Source of the DNA: an uncultured Alphaproteobacteria bacterium
Lineage (GTDB): Bacteria > Pseudomonadota > Alphaproteobacteria > RF32 > CAG-239
Direction of reading: 5' to 3'
DNA length: 32,970 nt
Assembly: GCA_944392205.1 (NCBI GenBank)
Contig: CALXVV010000040.1
Coordinates: 1 to 32,970 of the forward strand
This document shows, piece by piece, positions 18,104 to 26,390 of the stretch. Below the pieces are notes generated by a model. The model had not been told where the DNA came from, ran no database searches, and saw only the letters and a list, made by a program, of their open reading frames with translations. How positions within the stretch are numbered: position 1 is the stretch's first letter; the number at the start of each line of letters is the position of its first letter. The position numbers and the translations under genes are program-made.

Positions 18104-19548
18104 CAGAACACTCCTATGGTTGACGGATCTGTTGCTATATCAATATTATAATTTTTGGCTATACCTTCCGCTTCTTTTGCCATATCTTTGACTTGTTGAT
18201 ATTGATCCTGAACATTACTTACGGTTTCTTTGGCCTGATCTACTTTTTCCTTGGCCTCGCTTATTTTGCCTTGGACATCGGCTACTTTTTCTTGCAATTC
18301 ATTAACTTTTGACATGGCTCCGGATGCTTTTTTCTTTATTCCCTCAAGCCCCACGTTGGACTGATCTGTATAGTCACAAAGGTTAAACTTTTCCTCCAAT
18401 GGCTCTGAACTTACTTTACGTAAATTATTTACCTCTATCGATGCTTGCAGTTTCAAATCCGCCAAAACAACGTCTATATAGCTTCGCAGAACATGCAGCT
18501 GCTCTGTTAATACCTCTGCACTGACACCTGAACCCTCTGATTCTCCGGTCATGGTATCCCCTAGTTCCTCTTTGGAATCGGTCTTTTCTTTCGTGGAGGC
18601 TCTGGAAAGCTGTTTGTCTGCTTTGGTGGTGGATGTTTCCACAATCACATCGCTCAGAGCTTGTTTTCGCTGTTTTTTTATCTTCTTTTCTTCTTTGATG
18701 CTCGGTGCTCTGGGAAGCAAAAATTTATCTTGTGTCTCTTGTAATGCCTCTGAAGAATCGCGCGGTTGTTTTTTAATAAGAGAGCTTGAGGAGCTTACTT
18801 CTGCCAATTCTTGCGTTAGCTTGGCAATCTTTTCTCCTTGTTCAAGAATTTTCTCTTCATACTCGTCCTCAATATTTTCAATCTCACTTTCGTAGTCATC
18901 CAGTTGCATTTCCATTTCGCTCTGAATCTGCTCAATCTCTACTTCTATTCCTTCCATTTCCGAACTTTTTTCCAGAGCCTCTTCCTCTTGCTCTGCCTCT
19001 AATTCCGCAGCTGACCTGGTTGTTAAAGCTTCAGCCTCTGTTGTCTGCTCATTTTGGGCCTGTGCCAAAATAGCCGCATTTTGTTGGATGCTGCTTATTT
19101 TGGCCGATGTTTGTTCTTTTAGCAAATCAATCTCAGCTTGTACGGCCTCTTGCTTCTTCAATTTTTCTTCTTGCAAATCCTTGAGCTTTTGGCTCTCTTC
19201 GGCGATTTCTTTGGAAATCATTGCCATTTTATATTCAGCACTGTTTAATACCTTATCTTTCAGTTCGCCATACAGCTCTATACTCTTATCGTAAACGTCT
19301 TTGGCAAACTTTATACCTTCTTTGGTATATTTGATCCCATCTCCAACAAATTGACCAAACTGGGATGTTTGCACGCTTTCCATAATCTTCTCACACTTTG
19401 CTTTTTGTGTCTGAAACCAAACGGTGATCTTGGAGGGCGTTTTTGTTGCATCAACTTTAGTTACTTGGGCAACAGCCTCAGGTGCTATATTAAAAAAAGC
19501 TTCTACTATCAACAAACTGCAAAACAGCAGATATACTATTTTTTTCAT
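18103..19548 (-). CDS. Secreted 481-residue acidic coiled-coil protein (function unknown)
   Basis: Signal peptide 1-28 (ending EAVAQ) starts at ATG 19548 behind an excellent GGAGGAGG site, overlapping the previous stop by four bases. Residues 37-75 (TVWFQTQKAKCEK, then a Tyr/Lys-rich helix) resemble the start of the 536-residue protein at 21847-23457 (TVKQWFTEVQESK). Residues ~95-245 are a Glu/Gln-rich coiled coil. A Ser/Lys-rich linker follows, then a helix with LCDYTDQSN and a C-terminal coiled coil of VNELQEKVADVQGKISEAKE type. Two mature cysteines are present (C52 and the one near 395). It is probably a periplasmic or surface structural component co-expressed with its neighbours; no catalytic motif is seen. 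Confidence 0.85.
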   Translation of the reverse strand: MKKIVYLLFCSLLIVEAFFNIAPEAVAQVTKVDATKTPSKITVWFQTQKAKCEKIMESVQTSQFGQFVGDGIKYTKEGIKFAKDVYDKSIELYGELKDKVLNSAEYKMAMISKEIAEESQKLKDLQEEKLKKQEAVQAEIDLLKEQTSAKISSIQQNAAILAQAQNEQTTEAEALTTRSAAELEAEQEEEALEKSSEMEGIEVEIEQIQSEMEMQLDDYESEIENIEDEYEEKILEQGEKIAKLTQELAEVSSSSSLIKKQPRDSSEALQETQDKFLLPRAPSIKEEKKIKKQRKQALSDVIVETSTTKADKQLSRASTKEKTDSKEELGDTMTGESEGSGVSAEVLTEQLHVLRSYIDVVLADLKLQASIEVNNLRKVSSEPLEEKFNLCDYTDQSNVGLEGIKKKASGAMSKVNELQEKVADVQGKISEAKEKVDQAKETVSNVQDQYQQVKDMAKEAEGIAKNYNIDIATDPSTIGVF

Positions 19549-20045
19549 TGGTCTTCCTCCTCCGATCCGCTATCTGAGGTGGAAACCTCATCCATGCCAG
19601 CCAATAGCTGAGTGCTCTGCAAATTTACTATTGCCGTCTCTAACTCCACAATTTGCTTTAGGTGCAGGGCTATGTTTTTTACCTGACTTTTAACATCGTT
19701 TTGAAGAATTGCCTGTTTGTTTGTTGAGCCTAGAATATTACCGGCAACATCCTTGACGACCTCAACGGCTCCGGTTTCTTTACTCATACTTGCTCGAATC
19801 GCCAATGCTTCGGCATATAATCTGGCAGCATATTCAGATATGGTCTCTTGGGTCTTTTTGGTTAGATCTTGGGCATCTTCTGAAGACCCTCTTTTGGGCG
19901 TGTTTTGTTCTATGATAATATTGATATTACCACTCACATCTTGGGGATCTTCTATGTATGAGGGAATCTCAAACGACTGTGCATCTGCAACAAACAAAAG
20001 GCTGCAGCAAATGATGGTCGCCCATTTTATTTGTTTATTTTTCAT
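19545..20045 (-). CDS. Small secreted helical protein with acidic tail (possible VirB5-like; unknown)
   Basis: This 166-residue protein has a signal peptide (~1-23) starting at ATG 20045 behind GGAG, overlapping the upstream gene by 11 bases. The mature part is two or three helices. YAARLYAEALAIRAS resembles YVAASMAEAYKAR in the 536-residue protein, and the last helix (IVELETAIVNLQSTQLLAGM) resembles the last helix there. It ends in an acidic tail (SGSEEEDQ), as do the 536- and 209-residue proteins. Size and helical character fit VirB5, the minor pilin, which belongs in this part of the canonical order, but I see no diagnostic VirB5 sequence. Confidence 0.8.
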   Translation of the reverse strand: MKNKQIKWATIICCSLLFVADAQSFEIPSYIEDPQDVSGNINIIIEQNTPKRGSSEDAQDLTKKTQETISEYAARLYAEALAIRASMSKETGAVEVVKDVAGNILGSTNKQAILQNDVKSQVKNIALHLKQIVELETAIVNLQSTQLLAGMDEVSTSDSGSEEEDQ

Positions 20046-21225
20046 TGGCGTTCTCCTCTACTGCTTTTGCGGACGACAAGCCGAAGCTTTGGCGTCTGCT
20101 TTCTCTTAATGCCTTTAGCTTGGCTTCATCCCCTGCTTTTAATTCTTTTTTTAGCGCTTCTACCGTTAATTGCGGCGCGGCATTTTCTTTTCTTTCTTTT
20201 GCTTTGAGCTCATCAGACATCAACAACTGTTCTTCCAAATTAAATTCGCTGGTTGCTTCAGGCGCTTGTACAATCTCACTATCTTGTGTCTCACTTAGTT
20301 CCAAGACCTCATCTGCTGAAATCGTGCTCATCAGCTGCGGAGATGCCGTTGTCGTTGGCAAGGCAATATTTGTAAGTACTCCCTCTTGATTGCTTGTTAG
20401 AGCCTGTATGGCTGTCAATGCTCGGTCAGATGCAGATGTTGTTGGCAATGGTGTGGTTTGGGCTGTTTCTGAAAGATCTTCTTGAATATTGTCTTCTGTT
20501 ATTTCAGTATTTTCCTCTGAAACTACCGCGGCCTCATCTGGTAAAGCTTCTCCATCAACATCCGTTTCCGCCTCTGAAGACATGCCCGCTTTTTCTTTGG
20601 CCGTATCTATTGCTCCACTCACCTTATCTTGAGCGGCATCTATGGCTCCTGCGGCGCTTTCCTTGAGTGCTGCAGCACTCTCTTTGGCATTTTCCAGTGC
20701 TGCCTTGCCCTCTTCGACCTTGTCTTTTACATCCTCAACCTTATCTTTTACGTCCTTAACCTTATCTTTTACATCTTCAACCTTATCTTTTACGTCTTCA
20801 ACCTTATCTTTGATGTCATTTACCTTCTTCATGGCATCATCATACTTTTTCTTTATATCCTCAGCCTTTGATTTCAAATCGTTGGCTTTTTTGGTCAGGG
20901 CATCTTTCTTTTCTTTGGCCTTATCCGCCAGTGCCTTGGCTTTGCTATACTTTTCTTGTGCTTTGTTGTATTGATCTTTTAATTTCTTTGCCTTATCGGC
21001 CTTTTTTTTGACAGCATTTACATCACCAAGCTCACCAATCTTTCCCTGAACATATGTATTGGCATAACTGGCGTATTCTTCTTGGATGGAGCCTGCATCT
21101 TTTACCAAACCGTTGGCATAGTCTATGGCATTGACGACCGGATCTGTCGGCGCATAACAGAGCGTGCTGCTAAACATCAAAAATAAAGCAGCTAAAATGC
21201 CTCCGTATGTCAACCGATTTGGCAT
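20035..21225 (-). CDS. Secreted 396-residue Lys-rich coiled-coil protein with heptad array (unknown)
   Basis: The start ATG at 21225 shares one base with the preceding stop (TAATG). Signal peptide ~1-24 (ending STLCYA). Residues 70-180 are an almost perfect heptad coiled coil with tandem DKVEDVK units. Residues 196-214 (DAAQDKVSGAIDTAKEKAG) are nearly the same as residues 152-170 of the 536-residue protein (DAAKDKVGGAVDAAKDKAG), showing that the two genes share ancestry. The rest is a low-complexity Thr/Ser/Glu region ending in a basic helix (LKALRESRRQSFGLSS). The LEA-like appearance reflects the heptads and does not identify function. It probably acts as a periplasmic or exported rod. Confidence 0.85.
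   Translation of the reverse strand: MPNRLTYGGILAALFLMFSSTLCYAPTDPVVNAIDYANGLVKDAGSIQEEYASYANTYVQGKIGELGDVNAVKKKADKAKKLKDQYNKAQEKYSKAKALADKAKEKKDALTKKANDLKSKAEDIKKKYDDAMKKVNDIKDKVEDVKDKVEDVKDKVKDVKDKVEDVKDKVEEGKAALENAKESAAALKESAAGAIDAAQDKVSGAIDTAKEKAGMSSEAETDVDGEALPDEAAVVSEENTEITEDNIQEDLSETAQTTPLPTTSASDRALTAIQALTSNQEGVLTNIALPTTTASPQLMSTISADEVLELSETQDSEIVQAPEATSEFNLEEQLLMSDELKAKERKENAAPQLTVEALKKELKAGDEAKLKALRESRRQSFGLSSAKAVEENANEK
20716..20820 (-). repeat. Five tandem 21-bp units encoding DKVEDVK heptads
   Basis: Five consecutive 21-bp units occur; the third to fourth differ by a single base and the others by a few. Unlike the 51-bp arrays further left, DNA identity is high, so this array looks recently expanded. 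It adds exact seven-residue heptads without breaking the coiled coil. Confidence 0.85.
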
Positions 21226-21854
21226 TATTCTTCCTCCTCTTTCTGCTCTGATAGGCGGTATGGCGCATCAATCCTAAAGAAAACCTCCATGGCATCTAAT
21301 CCAACTCTCGCTGAATATATGTCTATTACTTGTAGCAAATTTCTGGAGCTACGACCGGACATCTTGATATTCTTGGTTTGTCTGGTTCGCAAATCGCTTC
21401 CGTCTGCAGATAATGCTCCCCCGGCCGCAGCAGAACCTGCTTGCACGCCGTTATCTTCATCTAGTTCATCATCGCGGGTTGCTTCAAAGTTGCCGGCAGC
21501 AGATTTGGTCGTTATAGCTTTTTCCAAGGCATCTTTACCCAATTGGTGCATCATATCTTGTTCAATGGTCAGCAGGTCTTTTCCTTCGGCAGCAAGCTTA
21601 TCCAAACATTCGTTGAGTTTATCTTTATCTCGGCCGTCTTTTGATGATATTCCGCAGTGCATGGCCATCTTTTTGGCTATAACCACATCATCTTCCGGAC
21701 CAGTTCCGTCATCCATTTCAACATCCGCTGCCGATATCTGCTCTTCTTGTTCCTCCTGTTTTGTCGCTTCCTGTTCTTGCCCGCAGGCATTCGCAGCTGC
21801 AAAAATAATGCTTAGGCAGCAAAATAAGCTTAAATATGTCAGCTGCCTAATCAT
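21225..21854 (-). CDS. Secreted 209-residue protein sharing a CGI...CL module with its neighbour (unknown)
   Basis: I choose ATG 21854: it has GGAG about nine bases upstream and begins a signal peptide (MIRQLTYLSLFCCLSIIFAA). The longer frame to 21893 would put charged residues first. The start overlaps the preceding stop by eight bases. The signal ends near ANAC, so a lipoprotein is possible but the lipobox is weak. Residues ~63-85 follow M-x-C-G-I-x-S-x-D-x5-K-x3-C-L-x2-L, aligning without gaps to the C-terminal part of the 536-residue protein. A later helix (NLLQVIDIYSARVGLDAMEV) and an acidic tail (EQKEEEE) complete the resemblance. I infer that the two belong to one family of exported T4SS accessory proteins in the virB5 position. 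Confidence 0.8.
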   Translation of the reverse strand: MIRQLTYLSLFCCLSIIFAAANACGQEQEATKQEEQEEQISAADVEMDDGTGPEDDVVIAKKMAMHCGISSKDGRDKDKLNECLDKLAAEGKDLLTIEQDMMHQLGKDALEKAITTKSAAGNFEATRDDELDEDNGVQAGSAAAGGALSADGSDLRTRQTKNIKMSGRSSRNLLQVIDIYSARVGLDAMEVFFRIDAPYRLSEQKEEEE

Positions 21855-23457
21855 TCTCTTCTCCTTCTTCCGGAACAAAGGAATAACTGCCATAGTTATA
21901 CAAGCTTTGAACGGCTAATTGAGTGCTGAAAACCTTCAATAATCCATTCATTTGCATATCTACTGCTTTGTTTAGCTCTACAATATTATCATAAACATCT
22001 TGCGCTGTCGGCTCTGAGGCAAAATCTACCGCATCAATAAAATTTTCTTCAAAACTATCGGCATCTTGTCTGGCTTTGTAGGCCTCTGCCATGCTGGCTG
22101 CCACATACTGCGCCATCGCCTGATTGTAAACTCTCGGGGCATCACTGCCTGAGAATAGTTGCGCGCTTTGCCTTTCTTTGTTTAGCCTCAGCAAACAATC
22201 ATCTACTTTGCCGGCCTCCAGCGCATCACCGGAATTTATTCCACAATACATTGCCAGCGCCCGCGGAATGATAACCGTCTCATTAGAATCCGTGCCGCCA
22301 TCAGGCAAGTTTAACAATTCAACCTTAGCAAACATTAACGTTTCTGATTGGTGCAATGATGATGTTGTGAAGGCTTTTCTTAGTTGTGTGCGCTCTGTCG
22401 GAGTGGTGACTGCCGGCTTTGTTACCGCCGGTTTGGCTATGGCATTGGTTGTCGTCTCTTCAATTGCTTTTACTTCCGTACCGGCAGGCGCCCCAACCAC
22501 AGCCTTGGAAATATTGGCCGAAGATGTATTTGTATCAGTGGCCTTTAGACTTTGGGCCTCAGATATCTTCGACTTTAATACGTTTAATTTGGCATTCTCT
22601 TCTGCCGAGAGCGTCTTCTTATTGCTCAGGCTGTTAAATGTGCTCAGCTCTTCCGTGCTTAAAACGGATGAAAGATCCATGTTTGATGAGCTTCCTTCTT
22701 TGAGTGTATTGGCATTTTGGCTCTCGGCGCCGCTAAATGCCGTACGGCTTGAGGTCGGAGTAGAATCCGCAGCATTATTTCCTTCTGCTGCCGTTTTACC
22801 ATCAGCTCCTGCAGCAGGCTCCGTCGCAGCATTGTTGGTTGGCGTTTCCACCGCGGCATCGGTTGCCTTTGCTCCCTCTTCTGTTGAAGTTTCATCCGTT
22901 GATGCATCTTTGGCCATCTCTTCTGCTTGCTCTGTATCAGAAGATATTCCAGCCTTATCTTTGGCCGCATCTACAGCTCCCCCAACCTTATCTTTGGCTG
23001 CATCCACAGCGTTGCTGGCAGCCTCTTTTGCCGCTTCAGCCGTTTCTTTGGCCGTCTCAATACCAGCTTCAGCTTGTTCTTTTAATTCTTTGGCCTTAGC
23101 AATGTTTTCATCTAGTTGTTTCTTATACTTTTCGTATTCGGCCTTATATTTTTCTGCCTTTTCTTTGTACTCTTGAATTTTTGCTAGCTTCTCTTCTATT
23201 TTTTCCTTGTTCTTTATGACATACTCTGAAACAGTTTTTTTAGCTGTTCCGATGGCCGAGCTGGTTTTTTGGACGGTCTGCATGGTGGCAACCACCGTCT
23301 TGCTTTCCTGTACCTCCGTAAACCACTGTTTTACTGTTCTACCGGTACTTTGTGTATCGGTTACAACCGCCTGTGCATGCACATCCGAAGAGGCCAAATT
23401 AAAAAACAGAAGCGCAAGGAAAACGCCTAGAAATCTTTTTCCAAAACATTTTTTCAT
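21847..23457 (-). CDS. Secreted 536-residue coiled-coil protein, first gene after virB4 (virB5 position)
   Basis: Signal peptide 1-29 (ending SDVHAQ) starts at ATG 23457 behind a perfect AGGAGGT site, the strongest in the window. Residues 40-80 begin TVKQWFTEVQ. Residues ~82-150 are a Lys/Glu coiled coil, and 150-172 carry the DAAKDKVGGAVDAAKDKAG segment shared with the 396-residue protein. A Thr/Ala/Ser low-complexity stretch (180-380) follows. The C-terminal ~140 residues are a more conserved helical domain with a Cys pair (ALAMYCGINSGD and VDDCLLRL), helix YVAASMAEAYKAR and a last helix LKVFSTQLAVQSL before the acidic end EEGEEND. It stands where virB5 stands in Agrobacterium-type loci; the C-terminal domain is the best candidate for the VirB5-equivalent fold. 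No enzyme motif is seen. Confidence 0.85.
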   Translation of the reverse strand: MKKCFGKRFLGVFLALLFFNLASSDVHAQAVVTDTQSTGRTVKQWFTEVQESKTVVATMQTVQKTSSAIGTAKKTVSEYVIKNKEKIEEKLAKIQEYKEKAEKYKAEYEKYKKQLDENIAKAKELKEQAEAGIETAKETAEAAKEAASNAVDAAKDKVGGAVDAAKDKAGISSDTEQAEEMAKDASTDETSTEEGAKATDAAVETPTNNAATEPAAGADGKTAAEGNNAADSTPTSSRTAFSGAESQNANTLKEGSSSNMDLSSVLSTEELSTFNSLSNKKTLSAEENAKLNVLKSKISEAQSLKATDTNTSSANISKAVVGAPAGTEVKAIEETTTNAIAKPAVTKPAVTTPTERTQLRKAFTTSSLHQSETLMFAKVELLNLPDGGTDSNETVIIPRALAMYCGINSGDALEAGKVDDCLLRLNKERQSAQLFSGSDAPRVYNQAMAQYVAASMAEAYKARQDADSFEENFIDAVDFASEPTAQDVYDNIVELNKAVDMQMNGLLKVFSTQLAVQSLYNYGSYSFVPEEGEEND

Positions 23458-23490
23458 TGCAACCTCCTGTTTGTGTCTGCCTTATGTTTT

Positions 23491-23519
23491 ATGATAGCAT
23501 ATTCTGCCATCCAAATAAA
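23491..23519 (-). promoter_or_regulatory. Weak promoter-like site before the coiled-coil block
   Basis: In the 80-base spacer after virB4, TATCAT (23496-23491) lies 17 bases after TTTATT (23519-23514), a poor -35. The same TATCATAAA string occurs in the spacer before virB3. It may be an internal promoter; the evidence is only the shared -10-like word and a spacer long enough to hold it. Confidence 0.2.
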
Positions 23520-23537
23520 CGAATTTGCTTTGTTTTC

Positions 23538-25967
23538 TTAAATATTTAAATATTTTGTAACAAAGTTTTCTTCTCCGTATTCCTTTATCAGTTCTTCAAC
23601 CAATAAAACATTCTTGCGGCCGGAATTGTACAAGCGTAAGTATGGCCCCAAACCACTTAAGTCTACATCCAAAATTACAGATTCTCCCGTGGCCGGACGT
23701 GAAAGCAAAATTGCATAGGGGAAATCCCGGTAGCTTTTGCCAAAAATAAAATCCGTTTCCGCATTAGTTAAATTCCAGTTCAGATAATCTTCAGGTGTCG
23801 CCTGCGGATTGCGGAAGAAAATAACTGTCTGGCATTGACCACGAATAACTTCGCCAACACCCAATTTATCAATAATATTTGGCTGTTGGAAAGCACACAA
23901 ATAGGCCTGACGTTTCTTACGTCCTTCTTGCAGACCTATGACAAAATAGTCTCTAAACATCGGATGCTTTAACATTGGGGCTGTCTCATCAATCATAATC
24001 AGCGAGGGAACCCCGGTTTCTCCAGTTTCTGATTGAATCCGGTGCATGATGTAGCTGATTACTGCCGGCGCTAATGTTTCATCTTCAAAAATATGTGTGA
24101 AGTCAAAAGCCATAAAACGCTTAGATTTCAAATCCAAGCTATCTGTGTCTGAGTTGAAAATCTTACCATATTGATCAGGATTTACCCACTTGAACAGTTC
24201 TCTTCTCATGTTTCCGGTGGGTGAAAAACAGCTCTTATATAAGTTTGTCATCATGCGTTCTTCTGGGCGCAGATAATCAAATGCCGTTGTTACTGCACGG
24301 GCAATCTCTTTTTCTGAGACGGCATCGTCTACCAGAGTAATAGCTCGCATCCACCGGCGCAGGAAGGCCCTATTGTTGACTGTATTTTCACAATCAAACG
24401 GGTTCAGAGAAACATTTTTCTCGTCACCTTCAAACCCGACATAGGCACCCCCAATCGCTCTTGTAAAGATTTCGGCACCACGGTGTCTATCAAAGAAGAA
24501 TACTCTCAAATCATGGTGGCGCATGGCTTGTCCGGCCAAAAATGTCAGCAATGTCGTTTTACCTTGACCGGTTGGACCAATAATACAACAGTGTGCAACG
24601 GCTGAATCTTCACTTGATACGTGAAATTGGAATCGATATGCAGAGCCAGAGGCCGTACGAAATACGGTAATAGCTCCCGGACCCCAGTCACTTTTTGAAA
24701 AACCTTCCGAGGGTTTATCAAAAGAAATAGCTGCAGCAACAACCCTTGAGAGGTATCTGTAGGTCCTTGGCAGAGTTTCATAAGTCGGGAATTGATTGAA
24801 AAACGTTGCTTGCGTAACCCACCCCTCTCTTACCGGTGTTACACCAAACAACCGACAAATCCTTTGAACCTCGCTTTCGGCAAATTCTATCTCTTCCAAA
24901 GTATCGCCTTGAAGAAGAATTGCCATTGCATACTCGGTTAAAGATTGGTGATTGGTATCGCTATCTTCAATGGCTGCCAAAACCTCACCGTATTGGTCAA
25001 TGACGTCGCCTGAAAAACTTGTCATAGTTGCCATTCTTTGCTGCTGCATGAGTAATGCTCTGGCATGTGGCTTAAATATCGGCCGCACGTTGTGCAGTAA
25101 AACCAGCTCTGAATCTATTGAAAGCAGTGAGGTTACCATGCTTTCGTCCATATAGTCACCAGAGGACCGAATCCCCATCGCAATTTCGAATTTTTCCTTA
25201 TCTCCGGTGAAGAATCTGATTATTCCGTTTTCTCCGGTAAAATGAATATGTTCGGCCGTCAGCAATTCATTTAAGTGAGCACCCTCTGCTCCGTTGATTT
25301 TTGGTTGCGGTTTGGTTATCGGACTACAAATCTTTGCATAAACAGACAGGGGGCTATCTGCGGCTGAGCTTCCTTCGGCCTCAAATAAGGCTGTTATTCC
25401 ATACTCATTTAATGTCGCTATTAGGGCTTGAGAAGCATAGTTCAAGTCTTTCAGATTTTCATCTCTGTCTGCAACAGATAGCACGATATAGTGCGAGTTG
25501 TTGTAAACTCTGCTTAAATTTGAACTCCAAACCTCATCTATGCGCTCCAGCAAGGCGTTGCCAAAATCGCCCTTGCTTTCTTCAAGAGGCACCCTCTCTC
25601 TTAGAGTTATTACCCGACAAGTAACCTGCAAATCAGACATGCCATCTATCCAGGCCTTGCGGGCCTCAAGCATTGACATCACCTTCTCATCGGTAACGAA
25701 AGCCAAGTCAACACCTGTCACACGGAAAACCCTTGCCAGGGAGCCATTATAGCAACGAATCGTCATTCCGTCAGAAAGCAATTTGTTGAATGGCAAAAAG
25801 TCTGAAACCCTAGACTCTCTCGGCTGGGGCAAAACATAATACCCAAATTTGGTTACCCAAAATCCGGCAAAAGCCGCCGCTGATATAAACCCTATCACGG
25901 CAACCAAAACTTCTAAATTAGTCAGACCTTGCACAAATGTGCTAAAAAAATCAAAATCAGGGTGCAA
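23538..25967 (-). CDS. virB4: VirB4-type T4SS ATPase
   Basis: This 809-residue protein has typical VirB4 length. VirB4 is the conserved ATPase of all T4SS and powers pilus biogenesis at the inner membrane. A hydrophobic segment at ~18-40 could anchor it or mark a VirB3 contact. Walker A is GPTGQGKTT (464-472), Walker B SLIMIDE (655-661), followed by the RKKRQAYLCAFQQP region (683-696) and a C-terminal CagE/VirB4 segment (VIFFRNPQATPEDYLNW). The start is TTG at 25967, with AAAGGGGAA about eight bases upstream. The start overlaps virB3 by 11 bases, indicating translational coupling. All key residues are present, so it should be active. Confidence 0.97.
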   Translation of the reverse strand: MHPDFDFFSTFVQGLTNLEVLVAVIGFISAAAFAGFWVTKFGYYVLPQPRESRVSDFLPFNKLLSDGMTIRCYNGSLARVFRVTGVDLAFVTDEKVMSMLEARKAWIDGMSDLQVTCRVITLRERVPLEESKGDFGNALLERIDEVWSSNLSRVYNNSHYIVLSVADRDENLKDLNYASQALIATLNEYGITALFEAEGSSAADSPLSVYAKICSPITKPQPKINGAEGAHLNELLTAEHIHFTGENGIIRFFTGDKEKFEIAMGIRSSGDYMDESMVTSLLSIDSELVLLHNVRPIFKPHARALLMQQQRMATMTSFSGDVIDQYGEVLAAIEDSDTNHQSLTEYAMAILLQGDTLEEIEFAESEVQRICRLFGVTPVREGWVTQATFFNQFPTYETLPRTYRYLSRVVAAAISFDKPSEGFSKSDWGPGAITVFRTASGSAYRFQFHVSSEDSAVAHCCIIGPTGQGKTTLLTFLAGQAMRHHDLRVFFFDRHRGAEIFTRAIGGAYVGFEGDEKNVSLNPFDCENTVNNRAFLRRWMRAITLVDDAVSEKEIARAVTTAFDYLRPEERMMTNLYKSCFSPTGNMRRELFKWVNPDQYGKIFNSDTDSLDLKSKRFMAFDFTHIFEDETLAPAVISYIMHRIQSETGETGVPSLIMIDETAPMLKHPMFRDYFVIGLQEGRKKRQAYLCAFQQPNIIDKLGVGEVIRGQCQTVIFFRNPQATPEDYLNWNLTNAETDFIFGKSYRDFPYAILLSRPATGESVILDVDLSGLGPYLRLYNSGRKNVLLVEELIKEYGEENFVTKYLNI

Positions 25968-26247
25968 ATTTGTTCCCCTTTACTTTATAGAGGTTGTGTG
26001 ACGTTTTGGCGGTTTGGCCATAGGCCTGGATCATCGCCGAGATGTGTGGCTCTTTTGCGCCAATAGCAATGCAGATGATGTGCCCAATTACTAACGTGGC
26101 CATAAATACCAACGGGTTAACATCAAATGTTCCCAGAAACATGAACATAATAGGGAACTGGATGCCCATATTGAGCATCGTTGGCAAAAACGGCCCCCAC
26201 AGAATCTTGGGCGGATTGGCTACGGCTTTTAATATAATTTCGCGCAT
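25957..26247 (-). CDS. virB3: VirB3 inner-membrane T4SS protein
   Basis: This 96-residue protein has the VirB3 pattern: a short N-terminus with ANPPKILWGPFLPTML and two adjacent membrane helices (~22-40 and ~45-63). A cytoplasmic tail (KEPHISAMIQAYGQTAK) follows. VirB3 works with VirB4 and is sometimes fused to it; here the two genes overlap by 11 bases. The ATG at 26247 has AGGGA upstream. It is the first gene after a strong terminator, so it probably starts a second transcription unit. Confidence 0.93.
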   Translation of the reverse strand: MREIILKAVANPPKILWGPFLPTMLNMGIQFPIMFMFLGTFDVNPLVFMATLVIGHIICIAIGAKEPHISAMIQAYGQTAKTSHNLYKVKGNKFAP

Positions 26248-26278
26248 TGGTTCAATCCCTGCATTGTTTCTATTCTTT

Positions 26279-26306
26279 ATGATACCGCGCTCATTTTTTT
26301 ATGCAA
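26279..26306 (-). promoter_or_regulatory. Weak promoter-like site before virB3
   Basis: TATCAT (26284-26279) is preceded after 16 bases by TTGCAT (26306-26301, only TTG conserved). The position, between the terminator and the virB3 ribosome site, is where a promoter is needed for the virB3-virB11 unit. The sequence match itself is weak. Confidence 0.3.
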
Positions 26307-26348
26307 CAATCATAGAAAGGTTATCCCTTGCTTTCATTTCCATTGCAC

Positions 26349-26390
26349 AAAAAAGAGGGCTCCTTATTGCTCTAAGGATACCTCTTTTTT
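26349..26390 (-). terminator. Strong intrinsic terminator after the 1721-residue protein gene
   Basis: AAAAAAGAGG pairs with CCTCTTTTTT over ten bases, and an inner TCCTTA/TAAGGA stem of six pairs encloses a 6-nt loop. The run of T on the minus strand directly after the stem fits rho-independent termination; the symmetry would allow action on either strand. It begins 35 bases after the stop and separates the pilin/giant-protein unit from virB3 onward. Confidence 0.88.

Noticed and set aside
21855..21893. Longer start for the 209-residue protein
   Set aside because: It adds a basic stretch ahead of a clear signal peptide; ATG 21854 has the GGAG site and the overlap typical of this operon.
22178..23176. 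Long plus-strand open frame (332 codons) opposite the 536-residue protein
   Set aside because: It is a Ser/Ala/Leu-rich mirror of Lys/Glu/Ala-rich coding DNA, without a ribosome site or recognisable domain, inside a coherent minus-strand operon.
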